A DNA stretch of 64,000 bases, taken from NCBI RefSeq assembly GCF_021535045.1, contig NZ_CP091056.1:2356001-2420000 (forward strand), read 5' to 3'. Below the pieces are notes generated by a model. It searched no databases. It saw nothing but the letters and a program-made list of their open reading frames with translations, and was not told where the DNA came from. The stretch comes from Ornithinimicrobium sp. INDO-MA30-4. Its GTDB lineage: Bacteria > Actinomycetota > Actinomycetes > Actinomycetales > Dermatophilaceae. The translations under genes and the position numbers were made by a program. Positions 41,018 to 50,060 of this stretch are shown in pieces (positions within the stretch are counted from its first letter, which is position 1; every line of letters begins with the position of its first letter).

Positions 41018-41848
41018 CTATGCGCAGGGAACCGTGAACCGAAAGTTCGAGAAGTAGTTGTCCGTGGGCGACCTGTCGTTGTCCCCGGTGTCTTGTCCCT
41101 GGTTGTCCCACTTAACGATGTCTACTGAGCTGACCGGGACGTTGGCCGAGACGTAGACATTCCCCAAGTTGCTGTTCTCGTCGCTGATGTTGTCGAGAGT
41201 TTTTGAGTTCGGGGTCCGCGGGGCGGCTGATGTGCCGTCGCCGATGATTCGAACTGGGTCTTCGGCAACAGCGGTGAAGTTGCTGCGGTTCAGCAAATAG
41301 AGGAGCTCGCGACCATGAATTGCTGGTTCGGTGATTACGGGTTTCCCGTTCACCTCCATGCCGTCAATGTCACTGATGGTGAACGTCAAATCTTCGACAA
41401 AGATGGGTGCGCCATCGGCAAAGAACGAGAGGTTCAATTGAGCCCCTTTGCCATCTTGCCGGCCGATCCTGATGAGGCCGAAACGCATGCCCGGGTTCCC
41501 CGTGGCACCCACGGTGGGGTTGATGTTTCCAGCGCGGCTAGCAAATCGTTCCGCGCCACTCTGCGTGGTGCCTGAGGCGACCATCGTAATGACCCGCCCA
41601 TCGGGCAGAGTGGGCCAGGTGTAGGTTCCGCCAGCGGTCTGGTACGCGTTTGAGCCCGTTGTTGGAACTGTCTTCTTCGCCCAGCGATTTCCCCAAACGT
41701 CAGTGTTGAGGGTGTCCTGCTCACAGTCGCTGGATTGTGCAAGCGCAGGGGCGGCTCCAGCGAAAGCGACCACGGGGGCCGACCAAGCGGTGCCTAAGGC
41801 GGTGCCCTGGCGCACGGTTAGGTCCGGAGCCTGACATGATCGGGTCAT
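41018..41848 (-). CDS. secreted beta-rich protein with twin-arginine-like leader
   Basis: A 276-residue secreted protein. ATG 41848 gives a leader TVRQGTALGTAWSAPVV then VAFAGAAPALAQ with an ALA-Q cleavage site. The leader clearly matches those of the proteins at 45520 and 48557, although one arginine of the twin pair is replaced by Gln or lost by a base error. The mature part is rich in Thr/Asn/Asp with FVEDLTFTISDIDG and DNYFSNFRFTVPCA, suggesting beta sandwiches. No known function. The C-terminal half is duplicated in the truncated gene at 40163. Confidence 0.7.
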   Translation of the reverse strand: MTRSCQAPDLTVRQGTALGTAWSAPVVAFAGAAPALAQSSDCEQDTLNTDVWGNRWAKKTVPTTGSNAYQTAGGTYTWPTLPDGRVITMVASGTTQSGAERFASRAGNINPTVGATGNPGMRFGLIRIGRQDGKGAQLNLSFFADGAPIFVEDLTFTISDIDGMEVNGKPVITEPAIHGRELLYLLNRSNFTAVAEDPVRIIGDGTSAAPRTPNSKTLDNISDENSNLGNVYVSANVPVSSVDIVKWDNQGQDTGDNDRSPTDNYFSNFRFTVPCA

Positions 41849-42671
41849 GCCGAATCTCCCCGTTGCGCTGTCTATCGCTGGCTCGGAAGCCACCGGTGGA
41901 GCGGGCGCGCAAGTAGACCTCAAGACGTTCCAAGCCCACGGCGTCTTCGGTGCCGTGGCTTTGACCTGCATCGTGTCCTTTGACCCCAAAGCCAACTGGG
42001 GGCACCGCTTTGTCCCGGTTGACGCACAGGTGATCACAGACCAATTGGAAGCCATCACAGCGGCATACCGGACCGATCAACTCAACGTCGTGAAGCTGGG
42101 CATGCTCGGCACGCCGGGCACGATCGCGACCGTCGCAACTGCTTTGCAATCGCGAGCATTTGGGCACGTGGTGCTTGACCCTGTGCTGATCTGCAAGGGC
42201 CAAGAGCCTGGAGCGGCACTCGACACCGATACCGCGCTGAAAGAACAGATTCTCCCGCTGGCGACGTTCATTACGCCGAATCATTTTGAGACGCTGTCGC
42301 TATCCGGCTTCAGCCGCATTGACTCCGTCGCCGACCTGACCGAGGCAGCCCGCACGATCCACAAGATCAGTGGGGCCGCAGTGTTGGCCAAGGGCGGAGT
42401 TCACCTCTCCGGGCCGGACGCCGTCGATGTGTATGTCGATGCGGATACGACCGAGATTCTCAGCGCACCAAAGGTCGGAGACGTCCAGGTTGCTGGTGCT
42501 GGATGCACGCTGGCTGCCGCAGTCGCGGCGCAACTGGCGCTGGGCGCCACTCCGCTAGAAGCGGCCAAGGCAGCCAAGACATTCGTGACTGCTGGTATTC
42601 GCGGCCGCTTAACCTCCGCGGCACCCTTCGATGTGGTGTCGCAAAGCGCTGGAGCAGAGACCCTTAACTGA
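41847..42671 (+). CDS. pdxK: ThiD-group kinase, probable pyridoxal kinase
   Basis: A 274-residue ribokinase-fold kinase of the ThiD group. The substrate loop SIAGSEATGGAGAQVDLKTFQ-type sequence and CIVSFDPKANWGHRFVPV occur early; the NWGH segment resembles the ThiD-like pyridoxal kinases of Gram-positives more than true hydroxymethylpyrimidine kinases. The ATP/anion-hole motif is VQVAGAGCTLAAAV (usual GTGC is AGC here). It would phosphorylate a vitamin B6 vitamer or hydroxymethylpyrimidine. Its ATG overlaps the divergent start of the secreted protein, so one of the two starts may be misplaced. Confidence 0.82.
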   Translation: MPNLPVALSIAGSEATGGAGAQVDLKTFQAHGVFGAVALTCIVSFDPKANWGHRFVPVDAQVITDQLEAITAAYRTDQLNVVKLGMLGTPGTIATVATALQSRAFGHVVLDPVLICKGQEPGAALDTDTALKEQILPLATFITPNHFETLSLSGFSRIDSVADLTEAARTIHKISGAAVLAKGGVHLSGPDAVDVYVDADTTEILSAPKVGDVQVAGAGCTLAAAVAAQLALGATPLEAAKAAKTFVTAGIRGRLTSAAPFDVVSQSAGAETLN

Positions 42672-42696
42672 CGCGCGCCGCTCTTACCGGCAACGC

Positions 42697-42734
42697 AAAG
42701 CGGCCCACCCGAATGTCTCGGGTGGGCCGCCTTT
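42697..42734. terminator. bidirectional terminator hairpin
   Basis: A 12-bp stem CGGCCCACCCGA / TCGGGTGGGCCG with an AATGT-type loop, flanked by AAAG and CTTT. It lies between the kinase gene (+) and the SulP gene (-). Confidence 0.85.
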
Positions 42735-42743
42735 ATCTGGGGG

Positions 42744-44267
42744 CTAGTGGCCGGGATCCACGTGACCAGCCAACTGGTCATGTCGCAGTTGGCTCTGACG
42801 GTTGAGTCCAACGAACTGGACCTTCTTGCCCTTAGAGGCGTATTTCGTCTCGATGGCATCCATCGTGGCAACTGTCGAGGCGTCCCAGATGTGTGAGCCG
42901 GACAGGTCGATCAATACGTTCTCGGGGTCACCGACGTAGTCGAATTGGGTGACGAGGTCGTTGCTCGACGCAAAGAACAGCGCACCGTGAACGAGGTACT
43001 TCGCTGTGGTGTCATTTTCGTTCTCGACTTTCTCCACCTCGGTGAAGTGAGCGACCCGGCGGGCGAACATCACCATGGCGGTCAGCACACCAACCACGAC
43101 GCCGATAGCCAAGTTGTGCGTCCACACCACGATGACCACGGTGGTGATCATCACGAAGGTCTCACTGCGGGGCATCCGGCGCAGGGTGGCCGGCTGGATG
43201 CTGTGCCAGTCAAAGGTGCCGACAGAAACCATCACCATGACGGCAACCAAGGCAGCCATCGGGATCACGGCGACATAGTCACCCAAGCCGACAATCAGGA
43301 TCAACAGGAAGACGCCGGCGAGGAAAGTGGAGATTCGGGTGCGAGCGCGCGAGGCCTTCACGTTGATCAACGTCTGGCCGATCATTGCGCAACCGCCCAT
43401 GCCGCCAAAGAAGCCGGTCACGATGTTGGCGACGCCCTGGCCCCACGCTTCACGCGTCTTGGGCGAGTGGGTGTCGGTAATGTCATCGACCAGTTTGGCG
43501 GTCAGCAAGGACTCAAGCAGGCCCACGATGGCCATGGCCAGCGCATACGGAGCAATGATTCGCAGGGTCTCCATCGTGAAGGGGACGTCCGGGATGAACA
43601 ACTCGGGCAAACTGTCGGGGAGTTCGCCCTGGTCACCGACGTTCGGAACCTTGATCACGGCAAGGACAGTGACCGCGGTGAGCAGCACGATGGCAATCAG
43701 TGGCGCGGGGATGACCTGATTAACCTTGGGGAAGAAGACCATGATGGCGATCCCGATGGCCACCATCGGATACACCAAGAACGGCACATCGACCAGGTGC
43801 GGAATCTGAGCCATGAAAATCAGAATGGCTAGTGAGTTCACGAATCCGACCATGACGGAGCGTGGGATGAAGCGCATCATGCGCGCCGCGCCACTTACGC
43901 CCAAGATGATCTGGAACACGCCAGCGAGCAGCACTGTGGCGATCAGATAGTCGAGGCCATACTCCTTGGCGACTGGCGCCACCACCAGGGCGATGGCTCC
44001 GGTTGCGGCCGAGATCATGGCTGGACGTCCACCAACGATCGCAATGGTGACGGCCATCGTGAAGGAGGCGAACAAGCCGACTCGTGGGTCAACTCCGGCA
44101 AGGATCGAGAACGAGATGGCCTCGGGGATGAGAGCCAACGCGACGACGAGGCCAGCTAGGACTTCGGTGCGCAACTTGCGGGGGTCGCGTAATGCGGCAC
44201 GAACGGAAGTGACATTCTCTTCGTGCTCGAAAATCACGTGGTCAGGGGCACGTTCAGTGGTAGACAC
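42744..44267 (-). CDS. SulP-family anion transporter with STAS domain
   Basis: An intact 507-residue SulP transporter. The membrane part begins VLAGLVVALALIPEAISFSI, and includes GGRPAMISAATGAIALVVAP and GFFGGMGGCAMIGQTLINV. The C-terminal STAS domain (about residues 420-500) holds NVLIDLSGSHIWDASTVAT. It may carry sulfate, bicarbonate or another anion; the substrate cannot be told from sequence. The final residues QLRHDQLAGHVDPGH look normal in length. Its own promoter should lie in the 44268-44419 gap. Confidence 0.93.
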   Translation of the reverse strand: MSTTERAPDHVIFEHEENVTSVRAALRDPRKLRTEVLAGLVVALALIPEAISFSILAGVDPRVGLFASFTMAVTIAIVGGRPAMISAATGAIALVVAPVAKEYGLDYLIATVLLAGVFQIILGVSGAARMMRFIPRSVMVGFVNSLAILIFMAQIPHLVDVPFLVYPMVAIGIAIMVFFPKVNQVIPAPLIAIVLLTAVTVLAVIKVPNVGDQGELPDSLPELFIPDVPFTMETLRIIAPYALAMAIVGLLESLLTAKLVDDITDTHSPKTREAWGQGVANIVTGFFGGMGGCAMIGQTLINVKASRARTRISTFLAGVFLLILIVGLGDYVAVIPMAALVAVMVMVSVGTFDWHSIQPATLRRMPRSETFVMITTVVIVVWTHNLAIGVVVGVLTAMVMFARRVAHFTEVEKVENENDTTAKYLVHGALFFASSNDLVTQFDYVGDPENVLIDLSGSHIWDASTVATMDAIETKYASKGKKVQFVGLNRQSQLRHDQLAGHVDPGH

Positions 44268-44419
44268 GCAAACTGCTTTCTTCGTGGAACAGGTTTTGGG
44301 TGGTAGGAGGTCACCGCTCCGGGCGTCTCTGCCTCAGAACTCCTCTACTACCAGCGGTTTCACCATATCTGTTCAGGCATCTAACAGTCACCCTGAAGTC
44401 TCAATGTGTGGCTGATCTC

Positions 44420-45456
44420 TCAGCCTGCGCGAAGGGCCCCGCGCTCAACGAGGAAGGCCAGGCGCTCTTTGACCAGCGCTGCAGCATCCGGGTGGTCGCC
44501 AAAGCAGGCAACGGTGTGCGCCACAATCTCGGCAGCGGTTGATGGTTCGAAAGCCGCCTCAAACACGGTGGCGGTCAGAAGATCCAGATGCACTGGTGTG
44601 TCGTTGATCAGCAGCGCAGCGGACTCGGCGTCGATGATTGCGTCACGGACCTGGCCATGCCCGTAAGTCTGTGCCGGAAGCGCGATGTGGGGGTTGCTCA
44701 GGGGCAGCGCAGCGAAATGGCGTGGTGGCAGATCGGGGGCCTCCGCGAGGAGATCCTTGCTGGCCCAAATGTCGCGATAGGCGAAGGTCCAGCAGCCCTT
44801 GATCGACGAGGCGAGACCGGCCAGAGCTTGTAGTGGAGCATCGAAATCCAAAGGTGACTGGAATGTGGGATCAGGCGCCAGGCCGCTTCGACTGGTTGAA
44901 GCGGCGTCAACTCTGGGAGGCTGGCAGCGGGATCTCGGTTGAGCAAGACCAGGTGACCCATGCTGAGCGTTTCTGGGCATTCGCCGAGGCCGAGCGCTTC
45001 AGCCGAAACGAGCATCTTGGCATCAGGGGCACTGGGGTGCATTACTAGCGACAGTGGTTTAGGGAAGGGCAAAACAGCGCCATCGACCACGGCCAATGTC
45101 TCATCCGTGACATAGCCCCAACCGTTGCGAGCAAACTCGATCACTGCGGTGGTCTTGCCGCCGCCGGATTCGGTCACCAGCGCGAGAATTTGCCCATCGG
45201 CCCTGCTCACAGCCCCCGCGTGCAACATCACTGCGCGGCCGGCCAGTTTTGCCATCGCTATCTGTGTCATGTCGAAGGTGAGGCGTTGTTGCAAGGGCAT
45301 TGGCAAGATGGCGGACTGGCCGCCGACCTGCAAGCTCACTAGTGAGTCGTCGTCCAGGTGCCGCAGCGAGCGTCCCCACGTCTCTTGAAGTTGAGCCAGC
45401 CCAGCCTCGGTGCTGACCTCGAGACGAAAGGTTGACCCTAAGACATCAACACTCAA
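44420..45456 (-). CDS. HprK-like kinase with C-terminal PqqD-like domain (frameshifted)
   Basis: About 345 residues. The central domain resembles HPr kinase/phosphorylase, with a P-loop TESGGGKTT near residue 95 and GWGYVTDETLAVVDG. A frame change near 44850 joins RLIPHSSH to PLDFDAPLQALAGL. The last ~80 residues (ALLINDTPVHLDLLTATVFEAAFEPS to LVERGALRAG) resemble PqqD, a peptide-recognition fold. HprK-like proteins occur in some peptide-modification clusters. It follows the secreted protein at 45520 by 63 bases on the same strand. The start is uncertain (TTG 45456 assumed). Confidence 0.72.
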
Positions 45457-45519
45457 CGCCCGGTGCTCTTCGGCATCCGGGCGCTGAGAGTTACTGAGGA
45501 CCGAAGTGATGGTCTCAGC

Positions 45520-46206
45520 TCAATCTCTAGTCGACGTTGCTGTCTGCAGTGGACTGGGTAGATGGCCTCGCTCGCTGATTTCCTTCCCGGTGCAGTCGAA
45601 GTCTGCATCGGTTTGGTTGTCACGTCGAACGGTTCCGGTGCGCTGGAAGTTCGCGATCGTCGTCCACCGGCCGGTCTTATTAGCGCTGCGCTGCAACTTC
45701 CACTTGATGGTCACATTGACGTTGGTCGTCGGGATGGAAGCCGACGCACGGTAGGTTAGCGGGAACTGGCGGCAGCCGCCCTCTTCGCCAAAACCTTCCA
45801 GGCGGAACGGGGTGCGGTAGCCGGCGGTCTGAGAGTTTTGGTCATTGTGCTCGCCGTCCACCTCAATTTGGAAGTGGCTCCGGTCGTCGGTCTCTTGCCA
45901 GCGATACCAGGCGGGCTCATCCTGGCAATTGCAGATCTCGACATAGGCGGGAAGGAAGCCAGTGCCGTAGTCCTGCTCAACCACTGTTGGGTTGGTCGGC
46001 TGCTGTGATTGGCCGACGCAAATGGCGCGAATGTTCACCGTTTGGTTGGGGCCGACGGAGTAGGACTCGTCGACCAGGCAGGTGCTGGGCCCCGCAATCG
46101 CGGCGGGCGCTCCGACGGCCAGCACAGGTACAGACCAGGCGGCTCCACGCATCACGGTGCGTCGGCGCGTAGCGTTGTTTGCTTCGAGCTTGGTTGGAAC
46201 AGTCAC
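45520..46206 (-). CDS. secreted protein with twin-arginine leader
   Basis: An intact 228-residue exported protein. The leader is ATRRRTVMRGAAWSVPVLAV then GAPAAIAG, a clear twin-arginine signal with cleavage after AIA. The mature part has four to six cysteines (STCLVDESY, RAICVGQS, EICNCQDE, GGCRQF, DFDC) that could form disulfides, and beta-rich segments (NVNVTIKWKLQRSANKTG). No family recognised. Shares its leader with the proteins at 41018 and 48557 and precedes the HprK-like kinase gene. Confidence 0.75.
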   Translation of the reverse strand: MTVPTKLEANNATRRRTVMRGAAWSVPVLAVGAPAAIAGPSTCLVDESYSVGPNQTVNIRAICVGQSQQPTNPTVVEQDYGTGFLPAYVEICNCQDEPAWYRWQETDDRSHFQIEVDGEHNDQNSQTAGYRTPFRLEGFGEEGGCRQFPLTYRASASIPTTNVNVTIKWKLQRSANKTGRWTTIANFQRTGTVRRDNQTDADFDCTGKEISERGHLPSPLQTATSTRD

Positions 46207-46493
46207 GTGGTTCCCCTAATTGGGTCAATCGTTGGCTTGGCGTTGCCCAAGATTAGGGACTCTTCATCGAGAGGGTCAAATCCGATTATTCGGCCTGTGG
46301 ATATCTACTGATCGGTACATCGGGATGGGGATTTGTTGCACCGCAGGGAGATTGGGTTCCCGTGCAGGTCAAGTCGCTAGGCGGAGGTAAATCTCACTTC
46401 CCAGGGCGGACTCAATGTGTCACTGCACACATTTACCGTGCAACCTTAAAAGTTGTCATGACAAGTAGATGTTTACTCATCCGAGCCAGCGAA
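46207..46493. other. intergenic region upstream of the secreted protein gene
   Basis: No gene is visible here. The part next to 46206 should hold the promoter of the minus-strand secreted-protein gene. The remainder, somewhat AT-richer than its neighbours (TTACCGTGCAACCTTAAAAG), shows no recognised site. Confidence 0.5.
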
Positions 46494-46535
46494 AACGGAA
46501 GGCCAGCGCGAGAGAACTCGCGCTGGCCTTCCGTT
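46494..46535 (-). terminator. strong terminator of the AhpD-like gene
   Basis: A perfect 19-bp stem AACGGAAGGCCAGCGCGAG / CTCGCGCTGGCCTTCCGTT around an AGAA loop, 31 bases after the reconstructed stop of the carboxymuconolactone-decarboxylase-like gene. Confidence 0.85.
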
Positions 46536-46565
46536 GCTGGTGGGCGAAATAAAGCCCAGGTTTGG

Positions 46566-47044
46566 CTACGCCAATCGGGGCTTGGCGCCCTCAGCCATCT
46601 TCAAGCGAGTCCAGATGTTCATGTTGATGACAACGGCCGCAATCTCAAGAATCTCGGCTTCGTTGAAGTGCTTGGCCAACTCGTCATGTGCGGCTCGAAG
46701 GAAGCGGCGACGGCCGGGTCAGACAGTGCGGTCATGGCCTCGGTGTAGGCCAGCGCCGCGCGGGTTGCCTCGTCGTGCAAATCGGTCTCGCGCCAGGTCG
46801 ACAAGGTGGCGATCTCGACGTCGGCGATCTCGGCGCTGCGCGACGCCTCAAAGTGCGTCTTGAGGCAGAAAGAGCAGTTGTTCATTTGCGAAACGCGCAA
46901 CCGCAGCAACTGCGCCATCTTGCGGTCGACCGTCAGGGTTGCCTTGAAGCCAAAGGTGTCAGCGCCGTGACGAGCGAGCTTGGTCAGGTCCTCGTTCTTG
47001 GAGCTGTCGGCGCGGTGCAGGGTGAATTCAACGTTTTCAGTCAT
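46566..47044 (-). CDS. carboxymuconolactone decarboxylase / AhpD-like protein (frameshifted)
   Basis: An AhpD-fold protein of about 159 residues. The redox-active CxxC is NNCSFCLKTHFEASR near residue 58, with the conserved downstream histidine, as in peroxidase-linked AhpD proteins. A shift near 46690 leads to DELAKHFNEAEILEIAAVVI and the C-terminus AEGAKPRLA. The ATG at 47044 is preferred over an upstream one because AGGAGA stands six bases before it. It probably reduces peroxides or relays thiols in the cytosol. Confidence 0.87.
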
Positions 47045-47080
47045 GGGTTCTCCTGGTGTCATTTCAATGTGAGATGAGAA

Positions 47081-47786
47081 TTAGCCGAATCGCTCAGTGC
47101 GCAGGGCCCGTGGGTCGATGCCCATCCCAACCAAGTGTTGAGAGACCGATTCGACGAATGCGGTTGGTCCGCATACATAGATCAACTGTGGTTTGACTGC
47201 CTCGATGGCTTCGCTTAAGTCGGCTTCGCCAACTCGGCCATGGCGATAGTCGGCGTGCTCTTCTCGCGTCAGGTGGACGCGCACATACATGTCGCTGGCC
47301 TGGGCCAGTTCCTCAGCAAAAATCACTCGCTTGGCTGTTTGGGCTGAGTAGATGACGCCCATCGGGGCTGCGTCGGTGCGTGCTTGCCAGATGGCCCGCA
47401 ACGGAGCGATGCCGGAGCCGCCGCCAATTAGCAGCGTCGGGCCCATTTCTGGGCGCCACACGAAGTAGCCGCCGATGGGGCCGCGAATCTCGATCTCATC
47501 GCCTGGCTCAAGGACATCAACCAGGTATGGCGAAACTTCGCCGTCGTCGACGCGCTCCACTGTGATAGCCGGGCCCTCGCCAGGCCCGACGACAGTGAAT
47601 AACTACGACTTGCTTGATAGCCATCGGGCGCCGTCAGTCGGACGTCAACGTGCTGGCCGGCCTCATGTGCCTGCCAGTGCTCGTCGTCCAGGAAGACGGT
47701 ATGCGCAGAGCCCGTTTCGTCCTTATTTTCACGAACCTTGGCCTGGCGCCAGCCGAGCTTGCCGGGGGAGTGGGAGGTGTCGTCAT
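47081..47786 (-). CDS. ferredoxin-reductase-type FAD/NAD(P)H oxidoreductase (frameshifted)
   Basis: About 236 residues. The FAD-binding barrel includes HEAGQHVDVRLTAPDGYQAS and RSYSLSSG, followed by GPIGGYFVW. The NAD(P) domain has LLIGGGSGIAPLRAI and YVCGPTAFVESV, and ends TERFG. Shifts near 47770 and 47580 separate the parts. It lies three bases after the molybdopterin oxidoreductase gene, so the two probably form an electron-transfer pair. Cytosolic. Confidence 0.88.
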
Positions 47787-47789
47787 CGC

Positions 47790-48380
47790 CTAGTCGCTGT
47801 AGTAGCGCTGTTCACGCCACGGGTCGCCGTAGTTGTGGTAGCCAGCGCGTTCCCAGAAGCCAGGCTCGTCGTCATCCGTGAAGCGGATTTCGCTCAGCCA
47901 CTTGGCGCTCTTCCATAGGTACAGGTGGGGAACGAAAAGACGTACCGGCCCACCGTGGGCGGGGTGAGGTCGTCACCCTCAAACGCGACCGCGATCATCG
48001 CGTCGTGCTCGAGGAGGTCTTCGGTCGGCAGGTTGGTCGTGTAGCCGCCGTAGCTCTTAACGATTGCGTGCTCAAACTCTTCAACGCCAGCGTCTTCGAA
48101 CACCTTGGAGACTGGCACGCCGGTCCATGTGGAGCCGAGCTTGGTCCAGTGCGTCACGCAGTGGAAGTCCGTCACCAGGTCGACGGTGCCGAGCGCGTGC
48201 AGAGACTCCCAGTCGTACGTCTTGGAAGTCGTGCCGTCGGTGATCGTCATCTTCCAGTCGGCCTCATCGATGTATTCGGTGGGGCCAGCGGTAAGGACGG
48301 GAAGTCGTCGGTGACGTACTGCCCGGGGGAACGGCCGCGGACTCAGTCCTGGGTCGTCCTTGGAAGCCTCTGGTGGCCAT
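47790..48380 (-). CDS. sulfite-oxidase-like molybdopterin oxidoreductase (frameshifted)
   Basis: About 197 residues of the small sulfite-oxidase-like molybdopterin family. The Mo-ligand cysteine is in [13 protein letters not shown]. Other segments are [15 protein letters not shown] and [16 protein letters not shown] shift near 47945 leads to the C-terminus [19 protein letters not shown], typical of the family. The N-terminus [18 protein letters not shown] also needs a shift near 48310. ATG 48380 ([11 protein letters not shown]) is chosen. No signal peptide, so cytosolic, with the reductase encoded next to it as likely partner. Confidence 0.88.
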
Positions 48381-48556
48381 GGGGACAGCTCCTTGATTAG
48401 GCAGCGGCTTCGCTGCGGTCGGGCCAATTGGGAGTCATGCTACGTCAGCCGTGGGCATGAGGCGAAGGGGCAGGAGTTCGTGACTTCACCTACGGTGAAA
48501 CGGACTTCAGCCTCTTGTTGGCCCGACTCGCAGAGCCGGATGCCTGCAGTCTCCTG

Positions 48557-49287
48557 TTAGGACAGGTCAGACTGGCTGTCGCTATTCGCGCCCTGGCGAG
48601 CCGCTGACCTCAGTGCCCCTGCCGTGTAAGTGCCTCGCGTCCCGTTGCGACGCTGGAACGTCCGAACCTCAGGGGTGGCCGGGCCACTGCCATCCTCGTC
48701 AATGGTGATGAAGCGCTGAGTCCAGTAGGTCACGTCATCGCACAGACTGGTCGGCTGGGTGAAGGTCGCTGTGGTGTCGAAGCGGCCAAGTTTGAGCCGG
48801 GCCACTCCGTCGGAGTCAGCAGGAGAAATCTGCGATGCCAGGACTGGGCAGGCATACGTGAAGGTGTAGGGGGTGTAGAGAGCTCCGTCGGGCTGCATCG
48901 CTGGCGTGCCTCGAACGGGGCTGCTGCAGCAGGAAGAGTGATTCGTGCCGGGGGCCCAAGCGGCTGTCTGGTTGCCAATGATCCAGTACACCAGCCTGAT
49001 GTTGCTGAAGGTGTTCTCTGGGTGCACGTCATAGACATAGAGGCCGAAGGGGGCGCTGTCTGGGGTGGTGATGGTGGTCGTCGGGCTGGAGTTAACGCGC
49101 AGCGTGTGACGGCAATTTCAAGGCCGGACCGGGTGTTAAGGACCCAGCCGTTGACGCCTGGATCTTTTCGCGTGGAGGCGGCTATGGCAGGAGCGGTGCC
49201 AGCGATCGTCACGACGGGGACCGACCAAGCGAGGCCGCGCGCAATTGTTCGTCGGGTGGGGTGCTGGGGTTGCTCGGTGGAGCGCAT
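48557..49287 (-). CDS. secreted protein with twin-arginine leader (frameshifted)
   Basis: About 243 residues. The leader HPTRRTIARGLAWSVPVVTI then AGTAPAIAAS is a twin-arginine signal nearly identical to that of the protein at 45520. The frame changes near 49080, and the mature part continues through GLYVYDVHPENTFSNIRLVY, a cysteine pair NHSSCCSSP, and TYWTQRFITIDEDGSGP to the end. Sequence is beta-rich, without a recognised family. The gene is alone between the sulfite-oxidase-like gene and the DUF1003 gene. Confidence 0.7.
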
Positions 49288-49503
49288 GCAGTCTCGCGAT
49301 CAAGAAAGACAAGCCAAAAAGTTCGCACGATTCGGAATGTAAGCGGTTGTATTCCTTCACGCTAAGGCATGCAAAAGGTAAAGACCTACCCATGATTCCC
49401 TCACGAATCCCTTGAACCGGCAGCCCGTTCGCTCTGCCTTCAGCAGGGTGCGGCTTGAGTCCCTTAGTGCGACAAGGCGGTCAGGGGCCTATTGGCCGCC
49501 ACG

Positions 49504-49965
49504 CTAGGAGATGAAGAGCGTGAGGTTGCCTTCATGAATCCTTTTCATCTTCTCAAGGGTTGACCGGAGCCGAGTCATCTCGGTGAGCAGTTCGTGCAGT
49601 TCTTGCTCGTTGCGACTCGCCACCAGGTATGTCTCGCGGTCTCGGGCACGGTCGCGCTGGGCCGAGCGCCGCTGAGTGATCAGGATCAGCGGGCCCTGCA
49701 GAGCGGCGATAGACCCGAGCGTGGTGGCCAAGATAGCCAGGGGCAACATGGGGTAGGGCTCAAGGCCGCGGTACAGCAGGTTGATGATGCCCCAAATCGT
49801 GATTGCGGTGATGAGGCCAATGGGGAACCACCACGAGGCAACGACGCTCACGACTCGAGCCGCCAGGCGTTCGCCTTTGTCCGGCACAGGCTCGGTGAAC
49901 ATGCTCAACATATGTCCGCAGTGGGGGCAAGAGTGTGGCTCATCCATGCTCAAAGTGTCTCTCAT
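49504..49965 (-). CDS. DUF1003 membrane protein
   Basis: An intact 153-residue DUF1003 protein. An N-terminal CPHCGH zinc-knuckle-like motif (with the histidines nearby) is followed by two membrane helices (SWWFPIGLITAITIWGIINLL and MLPLAILATTLGSIAALQG-type sequence), then QRRSAQRDRARDRETYLVASRNEQE, a charged coiled-coil segment typical of the family. Function unknown. Confidence 0.87.
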   Translation of the reverse strand: MRDTLSMDEPHSCPHCGHMLSMFTEPVPDKGERLAARVVSVVASWWFPIGLITAITIWGIINLLYRGLEPYPMLPLAILATTLGSIAALQGPLILITQRRSAQRDRARDRETYLVASRNEQELHELLTEMTRLRSTLEKMKRIHEGNLTLFIS

Positions 49966-50060
49966 CTCTAGTGCCGCATGATTCAGTCAACCTGTTTGGC
50001 GTTAGAGTCTGGCAGGCAGCAATGCCACCCCATTTCACAATCACCGCTTGAGGAACCACC

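Noticed and set aside
42945-43832. 295-codon plus-strand frame opposite the SulP transporter
   Set aside because: His/Asp/Gly-rich translation of the antisense strand of a membrane protein; no homologous motif.
44268-44419. Inverted repeat-like GGTGGTAGGAGG / CTCCTCTACTACC upstream of sulP as a riboswitch
   Set aside because: Pairing is imperfect and no known aptamer consensus is visible; possible leader structure only.
48381-48556. Small open frames between the sulfite-oxidase-like and secreted-protein genes
   Set aside because: No ribosome site or recognisable family; frames are short and overlap promoter sequence.
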